64,000 bases of DNA, taken from Crambe crambe. Taxonomy: Eukaryota > Porifera > Demospongiae > Poecilosclerida > Crambeidae. Below, one piece after another: positions 57,210-64,000 of the stretch. Position 1 is the stretch's first letter, and each line of letters begins with the position of its first letter. The translations under genes and the position numbers were made by a program. Under the pieces are notes generated by a model. That model did not search any database, was not told the DNA's origin, and saw nothing but the letters and a program-made list of their open reading frames with translations. The stretch spans positions 3,286,001-3,350,000 of the forward strand of contig OZ004581.1 in NCBI GenBank assembly GCA_963924555.1. The letters are read 5' to 3'.

Positions 57210-57912
57210 ATGCTTCAATACTTTTATACCATCACAGCTATTTGCATTTTCTCTGCTATACAATCATCTGATTCTTCTAATGATATGGTGTTTGGAAATG
57301 ATGATGTGGCAGTAGCTTTAGTGAATCAATACTTCTCTCTCACACAGACACTCACTTAAATGTGATGCATCATTAAGTATGTGCATTTTTCAGATCATGA
57401 GGCTTGTTGGTGGAAATAGGTGTGGAGGACGGCTGGAAATCAGACCAGCTACTTCAACAATATGGGCAGGCTTGTAACAGTCGTGCAGGAAATACTGAAG
57501 CCTCGGTTATCTGCAGACAACTAGGTTGTGTTGGGGCCAATGGTACAGGACAAAAAGTGGATCCAACGAGGTAGCTAGATAAAGTTACACTGCACAAGTT
57601 TAAGGGATTCATATTATACTGAAATAGGTTTGGGTTCTCACCATAGCAGTCAATGTGTACCGTGGATTTGATTACACTTGTAATGGAAATGAAGGGTCCC
57701 TTGCAGCCTGCCATCGAACTGGTTCAGATTGTACAACAGATAGTGCAGACCATGCAATAGCAGTGGTGGTACAAAGGTTGGTGTGCAATTAGCTATAGTT
57801 ATTAATATTCAATCCTCAGACTGTCCCATCAACCTACATGCTGATCATCAGTCTCTCGACCCTTATGATGAAGTGGATACACTAAGACCTTCTGTGTTCC
57901 TGTGCAGAAACT
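57210..57912 (+). pseudogene. SRCR-domain (scavenger receptor) gene remnant
   Basis: A possible signal-peptide exon starts at 57,210 (MLQYFYTITAICIFSAIQSS). Then three splice-bounded pieces follow: 57,394-57,570, 57,628-57,776 and 57,820-57,912. The first holds MRLVGGNRCGGRLEI and, in another frame, NTEASVICRQLGCVGANGTG; the second DYTCNGNEGSLAACHRTGSD; the third DCPINLHADHQSLDPYDEVD. These are the start, middle and end of an SRCR fold with its Cys pattern. The reading frames do not join through the visible splice sites, so I call it a remnant. A live gene with unusual splicing cannot be excluded. Confidence 0.6.
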
Positions 57913-60809
57913 GTATGTACGTAGCTAGTAAACTGTAGTTTCATTCAAGTTAGCTAAATAAATTTAAGTAAACCTGTTTTATAGATAGAGACTTGGCTTA
58001 TCTTTATTAACTATTGTTGGTATAGCTAGTAGAAATTGGGACAAAGGGATTTCAAAAGACAACTTTAAATCTGTTCAAATGTAGATACTCTTAGTACTCT
58101 CAATGCATGGGGTTCCTCATGGAAGGATTTACCTCGGTGATCATTTACATCATCCCGAGGACTTTAATTCCATGAGGAAACCCATTGAGGGTGTCTTACG
58201 TACTTGGTTAGAAAATGTAGAAGTTTTTTCAATGAAATATGTTCTTATTGCCTGTGGTGAGGTGTTGATCAGGATTTTACAAGTGGAAATGAACAAGAGG
58301 TCAAGGGGGTGTAAAAGTACCTTGATTGTAATTAAAATATCTCTATAACTAAAAGCAAGTACCTATAGCTATAGAGGAATAAATTATTATGGTTCTATTT
58401 TTTCGTGTGCTCACAGCTCAGAATCAAGGAAACAGGAAGTAAAGGGGTGTGCATCGCATTTCTATAGGGAATAGAGTAGAAAAACAAGAACGGTTAAAGG
58501 ATAAAATTATGTCAATAGGAAATTCTGTTGCAGTAACCGAATTCAATCCTTGATTGTCCTTTGGTTCACCACAAGTGAGGTAATTCATTGCCTGCTCTGA
58601 TTTTAATTTGATTTCTAGACACATAATTATATACCTGTTATGTTGGCTTCACAGTGGGGATTGAACTCTTTGAGCTCTTATAGTTTTTGATATCGTAGGA
58701 TGTGGATAAAATGTTGCTATGCATGCACTGTGAATGTGTTTTGGGGTTTATCAGTGAAGATGAGCTGCTAGTTAGAAACAATCTTTCTGATGCACAATAA
58801 AATTGATGTCCTAGTATACTATGGTTTCTATCTATTAGCTATTACATTATAGAAGCCAGAATCACAGTTGTATTATTGCTAGCTATAAGTATACCTTTAT
58901 CTGTCTTGTAATAATAAGTGTTAAGAAACGAGACATGTCACTGTTATAGCTACTTAGGTAATTCACTTCCTGTTCTAGTGATTTCTTTTTACATAGTCCC
59001 CACCACTACGTAACTGACCTGAACTAAAATTGAACTTGGGTATGTGCATGCTATGGGAGGGAAGAAATTTTTGTGAAAAAATGTAAGCAGACTAGACCAC
59101 CTGGAAGACCAAAGAAGTTGAAGAAAGGAAATCATAGCAGTAGCTACCATGAAAGTGACTGCTGTGTAAGTGATGATTTGAAGTGGGAAGTGGGTAGCCC
59201 CAAATTAGTCTCGCGAGCCAGCCCACTTATTTTTTTCGCTGGCTCGTGAGACTAGCCCCAAATGTTGTAGCTAGCATGTAGGCAGGTTATTCAGCTGGTC
59301 TACAGCGAGCTGGTGTTTTGTGCGCTGCTTTCTTTGATCTTCTGACTGGGCAGACACGAAATAATTATACTTGTATCCCTCGCAGGATATAACTAGGATC
59401 TTTAATAGAGTAGCTATTCTATCACTATAGCACTCAAAAGAAAGGAAATTTCCCCGGTGCCATTTATATTTCCATAATGGTTTTGTAGTTCTTGTACTAA
59501 ATCTATGAGTCTCACGTTCATGTATATATTAATGGCTGACAATAATTAAGGAACCCCTTCTTTAAAATGAAATAAAAGTTAAGCTACACTGTAAAAATGA
59601 CTGTGATCATGATCATAGGCGTAGGAAGCAATTTCACTTTGGGGGGGCTAGATTTTGAACTTTGTAGTGGACTGCATGGCTGTTAGGCCACGACGAGGGG
59701 GAGGGTGCAGGAGTCCCGCGTGGAGCACGAAGCAAAATTTTAACTACTTCTTCGAGGCTAGATTTTTGATTTGCACCATCATAAAAATCAATATTTCCAT
59801 AGTATTGCTGATTAGCTAGAAATATTGGGGGCCTCAGCCCCCCCTGGTTCCTACGCCTATGATGATTACTATAAATAACAATAGCTTCTATAGCTATATA
59901 CGTGAATATTCACTAAAAATTAAAGAAAAAGCTAGGGGGTTCCATATTCCTGAGGGGGTGCAACAGTGTATTTGGCTCAGTGATGCGAAGTATTTTACTT
60001 GGGGGTGCCAAAAGTAATATGGGTTATGGGCATGAGGAGATAACTGCATAGTGGGAAATATCTTACTTTTTGTATATTGTGATGGCATGTGCATATGCAT
60101 ATGCCTGAGCATGCGCATACTGACCTTTGAACCGTGATTCATTGGTAAAGGGTTGACACTGTACATATGTACGTGCACGTGGGCGCACGTGCAGCGCGCG
60201 CACATGGCTATCTCCTGCCTGCAGTGAAGATGTTAGTGGCAAACCTGGTGTAACCTTACTCATCTGAAAGTAAGAATTAGCTACTGGGCAATGGTGCTTT
60301 TGTATGATAGCTTTTCACCACATGATCCCTTGTAAAACTAAGGTGAGACAAGTGAACTTGTTTTTAATCGAATACACGTTATGATCCTGTATGCTGCTCG
60401 GGTAGATCACAGAGTAGTGGGTCCAAAGAACAAAACTGGTGACAGTACAGCCTTGGAGGATGCTGCGCTGCAGTGTACACGGCTCTGATATTTGCCCACC
60501 AATCCTGAGTCTACATTCTGGGCCAGAATACCATGAGCAAAGCAACCTTCATGTTCAGCCACAGTGTGGAATTGTTGGCTGAGCATGAAGGTGACACTTG
60601 TGTGCCCTCCAGTAGGATCAGATCATAATGTGCACGCCCAGTCTAAGAATAATAGTAATAGAGAAGAAGAAGAAAAATCTAGCAACTTGCTTTGCTGTAT
60701 TTCTGGAACAGTTGGTTCCCTGGTCCTGAAACTGTATGCTCTAGTTAGTAATAGGCAGGATAATCATTCACTGTAGCTTTTGTAAAGTCCAAGTGGAGAA
60801 ACTGGAATT

Positions 60810-60843
<34 letters not shown>

Positions 60844-62006
60844 GAGTGTCTACATAGAGAGTGAGTGTCTACATAGAGAGAACTAACTCTTAAAAGAAGC
60901 TACCCTAGCAAATTATGGACTAGTTCTTATTTCCTACTTCATATATTATTAGCACATTAACAATAAGAAGTATGTAGCTACACCGATTTGCAGGTCGGTA
61001 GTGTCAAGCCAATTTCACTTATGCGTGTTGAATTCCATTGGTTTGAATCGCACATGCATACAAATTGACAACCTTTTTGTGGCAACCATATACCGACCTG
61101 CAACCGACTTAGCATGCATAGTAATGGTAAATTGGCGAGTGTGATCAATTATTATAAATAATTTATGGGTGAGGCTTCCGTTATCTGAATATTAACTTAT
61201 CTTGCATGATTTTGGACTCTTTCTGGGCACTGCTGTTCAGATATTCGAGGGTCTACTCTATGCCATTGTGACTTATATCAGTTAGTTAACAAGAGTTCAT
61301 AGAACACATGACCCTGCGCTAATTACCATTGCGTGTGCACATTGTGTCGTGGCACAAATGACCTATACACTTGACAATCCCTTACCCTATGACTATTATT
61401 TAAAGCCTACTCGTGATTGAGATCAAAGTACCATGCAGCAGACTTGTTGTTTACATAGGCAAGGGGGAAGTGAGGTACTATTCATATTACCTAGGATGGG
61501 ATTAGGAACAGTTAAACCCAGGATATATTGCCTTTGCCCTCAGGTGTCAGGCAATATATCCTGTACAGCCCTTGTAGGCATGGTTTAACTATTACACATA
61601 TATGGACACCATGACCAATTGCTTTAACCCTTGCTGTGCATGTGCGTGTGCGGGGTTATAATGGTTGACATTTTTTTTTAAACCTTAGTTGCAGATTTGC
61701 TTATTCCGGGGGCCATCCAGGATCCATAGAGCTCAGTTGATGATTAGGTAAGTGTGTTCTTTGTGTGAATACTATTAGTATGATTGTTTCAACCAAAGAA
61801 CTGTAACTCTAGGTCATGGTGAACTTGGACTGCATAATGTCGTCAAACACTACATATTATGTAAGTTGTAGCTAGCTGACTACTTAATCGTGTGCCGACC
61901 CTTTACCAACCACAATTGTTACTTTTTGTTTTTTTTTAAAATAAAGTATTGATACTGGGTAATTTTAAAATAATAGAGTTGAAGACTTCACATTTTCAGG
62001 TAAGGA
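57913..62006. other. Gene-poor region with small elements
   Basis: No gene recognised. It contains a ~95-base hairpin at 58,097-58,192 (CTCAATGCATGGGGTTCCTC / GAGGAAACCCATTGAG with an inner CCTCGG/CCGAGG-type stem), a hairpin at 59,208-59,256 (TAGTCTCGCGAGCCAGCCC / GCTGGCTCGTGAGACTA), the MITE at 59,614, a small hairpin at 60,548-60,590, (GA)n at 60,814-60,841 and an inverted GCAATATATCCTG pair at about 61,520-61,562. Confidence 0.5.
59614..59862. mobile_element. MITE (CATAGGCGTAGGAA ends), 5-bp duplication ATGAT
   Basis: Left CATAGGCGTAGGAA, right TTCCTACGCCTATG, with ATGAT directly on both sides (59,609-59,613 and 59,863-59,867). Ends are close to the 35,860 element (CATAGGCGGAGGAA). The G-run near the left and CCCCCC near the right are inverted. 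Confidence 0.9.
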
Positions 62007-62279
62007 TTACATTACATCAGGTGTCAAAAAATCGTCAAGCATTTTGCCTGTGATGTTCTCATAATTACCACCTTCACGTGATATAATGGTTTTATTTCCC
62101 ACCGTGGCAACAACAGGAACTCCATTCCTTGCCAGTTGAAGCCAAACATAACCTAGGAAATACGACTTGCCCATTCCTGGCGTCCCAGTTACACGAATGG
62201 CTTCATTTAGTTGCGTTTTATGTTCTTTAATGACATCGATCCTTTCTTTTATGAGACGATAAAGATCTGATGCTGGCAT
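62007..62279 (-). CDS. Short P-loop NTPase ORF, possibly Crinkler/RHS-like
   Basis: A complete 90-codon ORF from a real ATG. RVTGTPGMGKSYFLGYVWLQ is a strong Walker A motif (GxxGxGKS) followed by an amphipathic helix, and NGVPVVATVGNKTII fits the next strand. The preceding LIKERIDVIKEHKTQLNEAI is helical. The wording resembles the NTPase part of the Crinkler/RHS class found scattered through eukaryotes, but only the first third of such a domain is here and no Walker B is seen. It is probably an exon or a fragment rather than a whole gene. Confidence 0.45.
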   Translation of the reverse strand: MPASDLYRLIKERIDVIKEHKTQLNEAIRVTGTPGMGKSYFLGYVWLQLARNGVPVVATVGNKTIISREGGNYENITGKMLDDFLTPDVM

Positions 62280-62779
62280 AATTTTTAATAAGCATAATCA
62301 TCACATTTCAAAAATAAAATCATGTTCATTTTGAAATGGCTATTATACTCTAGCCTGGCACTCAATTCCATATATATATAGAGCTAGCTTGTTTATCAGT
62401 AAAATATCTTTTTAGCATTGAAAAAAATTCACAAGCCATGAACACAATCACAGGAGGTCAAAGGTCAATAATACCAGTGCACATGAGCATTTTTTTTTGA
62501 GCATAGAAGAATAGAATATATATTAGCTAATTTTTTGAGCATAATATGCCAAGGCCTTGTAAGGATTCAGCCCTGATCACAGCTTTAGGTAATGACAGTT
62601 TTCTCATTGATACAGTTGGTTGGAGTTTGTGGTACACACAACAGTACCACTTAGTACATAGGTCATAGTTTCTACTCTAATAATAAGTAATGGACATCAT
62701 TATATGTACAATAGCAATGTTACAAGCATTGGGAGATGTGTTAGCTGTTCTTTGTTGTTATTTGTTGATAATATTGATG
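62280..62779. other. Non-coding, nothing recognised
   Basis: AT-rich; no repeats or frames worth naming. Confidence 0.5.
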
Positions 62780-62900
62780 CGGTGATGATTTATTCTAACG
62801 TTGAGTTATTTAGTAGTGAGTCCAACATATTGTTTGTTACACTTTTTACATGTGATGAGATAGATCAGGTTTTCTGAGTCACAGCTGAAGTTATGCCAAA
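62780..62900 (-). mobile_element. Retroelement scrap with GIY-YIG endonuclease motif (fossil)
   Basis: On the minus strand a frame gives LIYLITCKKCNKQYVG, the start of a GIY-YIG nuclease as carried at the C terminus of Penelope-like elements. Only about 40 residues are recognisable. It is a fossil fragment; age unknown. Confidence 0.55.
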
Positions 62901-63060
62901 GGTAGTAGGAACGGCCTGTTTTTGATACTGGACCCAAAATACCCCCAAACTTATCCGAAAGAAAGAAAGAAAGTAGGCAAACCAATTAAAAGGCAATCTA
63001 AAAGGGAAAACAGTGAAAAGATAATGGCAGGTTACCAAAAACTTACCAAGATAAAACTCC

Positions 63061-63378
63061 TCAAGGGATAGGAGTCAAAGAAGTCGTTGGTGGCAAGGAC
63101 AATAAGGACAATGAGTCCTGTGACGTTGGTGTAGCCATTGCCTTCTCTGGTTCTAGCTGTTTGGATTTTGCTGCTGTATTCCTGGGGTCCCGGGGTTGTT
63201 CGTCACTTGAATCTGCGGTACTTAGGCTTCTGTGTCGTCTGCTCTTGCTCCGTGACGCCCGATGAGTGTTTGACATTACCGAATCTTTGCCTTCCTCTGG
63301 CAGACAAGTCCAACTTCTTTCTTCCGAATGTCACTCCCGTAGGCACAAGTTCAATCCTCGTAACCGCTGCCACCAAAT
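63061..63378 (-). mobile_element. LTR retroelement fossil: leader and start of a gag-like frame
   Basis: Next to the LTR end at 63,379 the minus strand reads TTTGGTGGCAGCGGTTACGA, a primer-binding-site-like phrase. About 100 bases on, a Ser/Arg-rich frame opens (MSNTHRASRSKSRRHRSLST), as at the start of some gag proteins. No pol domain follows in the window, so the element is at best partial. Confidence 0.45.
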
Positions 63379-64000
63379 GTTGGGATTCTATTCTAACGTA
63401 GGGCTAAGCAGCTACTAGCTTTTGATAGAATAATTTGTATGAATCACAACAGTGAGAAAATGAGACATGTATATGATGATAGCTAGTCTCAGTTCTAAAA
63501 ATCAATCAGTCTGTCCACTGTTGCTGAGCTAGCTTCAGAGCTGCTCAAATCAGCAAAAGTCCATAAAAGGTAAAATCAGTGAGTTTGTGGTCTGTGCAGG
63601 TTCTTGCATGCCAATGCCTATAGTTATGTTGGATAAGGCCGGCTCTTGTCCAACAGTATGGTGCACTAGTTGCTGGCCACAACCCTATGCCAAATGTTAG
63701 CACATTGGGCGGGGGTTGTGATTGGGAGAAAAGGGTGGGGCTACGACGGACCATTAATTGATGATATGAAGTGGTTGTTGAGGTGTGCAGGTGACACAGT
63801 GTGGGTGATTACAGCGTCGGGTTCTTAGTCCAGGTTTTATGTTTGGTAGTTGTCCTGCTGTGACATGTATAGAGTAGTTTTCCTGCTGTGACATGTATAG
63901 AGTCGTCTTTGTGCTGTTTGATAGATATCTATAGTCTGATCTTCTGTCACTTGTAACGTACTGTGTGTATTACTTTTTCGATGAATCTGACTGGGTATCC
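63379..64000 (-). mobile_element. LTR of a retroelement fossil, continuing past the window edge
   Basis: The plus-strand edge TGTTGGGATTCTATTC is the expected inner border of a minus-strand LTR beside the primer site. The outer border was not found, so the LTR is long or extends beyond the window. CCTGCTGTGACATGTATAGA is repeated in tandem at about 63,854-63,902. Confidence 0.4.

Overview
The window looks like nuclear DNA of a basal metazoan, most likely a demosponge. The reasons are spliced animal genes with short GT-AG introns, a RING/B-box/filamin/NHL TRIM protein, AT-rich noncoding DNA saturated with GCTAGCTA-type words, and a very dense load of small terminal-inverted-repeat (TIR) elements. 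The sponge placement is inference; animal ancestry is well supported by the gene content.

Layout. 2.1-4.9 kb: a five-exon cyclophilin with an optional mitochondrial leader. 5.8-7.9 kb: an intact intronless TRIM-NHL gene with a TATA box and poly(A) signal. 10-36 kb: a mosaic of duplicated blocks carrying three intronless fucosyltransferase-like genes. Two are intact (13.7 and 31.7 kb, 492 aa each) and one is a pseudogene (27.6 kb) with an internal inversion. The blocks differ by mobile-element insertions, so each copy serves as an empty-site control for the others. Between them sits an apparently intact hAT transposon (20,989-24,061) nested inside a MITE, itself nested in an inverted-repeat unit. 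38.8-45.0 kb: an intronless indoleamine 2,3-dioxygenase (IDO) gene followed on the same strand, 257 bp later, by an eight-exon tryptophanyl-tRNA synthetase (WARS) gene. 45.5-55.0 kb, minus strand: a 13-exon SPATA20-type thioredoxin-fold gene, tail to tail with WARS. 55.7-58 kb: a degraded TRIM-NHL copy and a degraded SRCR (scavenger-receptor) gene. 58-64 kb: mostly repeats, a lone P-loop NTPase ORF, a GIY-YIG retroelement scrap and one end of an LTR retroelement fossil.

Two observations stand out. First, IDO and WARS, the two main consumers of free tryptophan, are adjacent and co-oriented. Second, eight separate CA-starting TIR elements, including the one that encodes the hAT transposase, are each flanked by an exact 5-bp direct repeat rather than the 8 bp usual for hAT. 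This points to one transposition machinery with many non-autonomous passengers. A separate 644-bp near-perfect palindrome sits in a TTAA duplication and is missing from the paralogous block.

Exon boundaries were derived by eye from splice consensus and conserved protein sequence. Identities, ages and activities were not computed.
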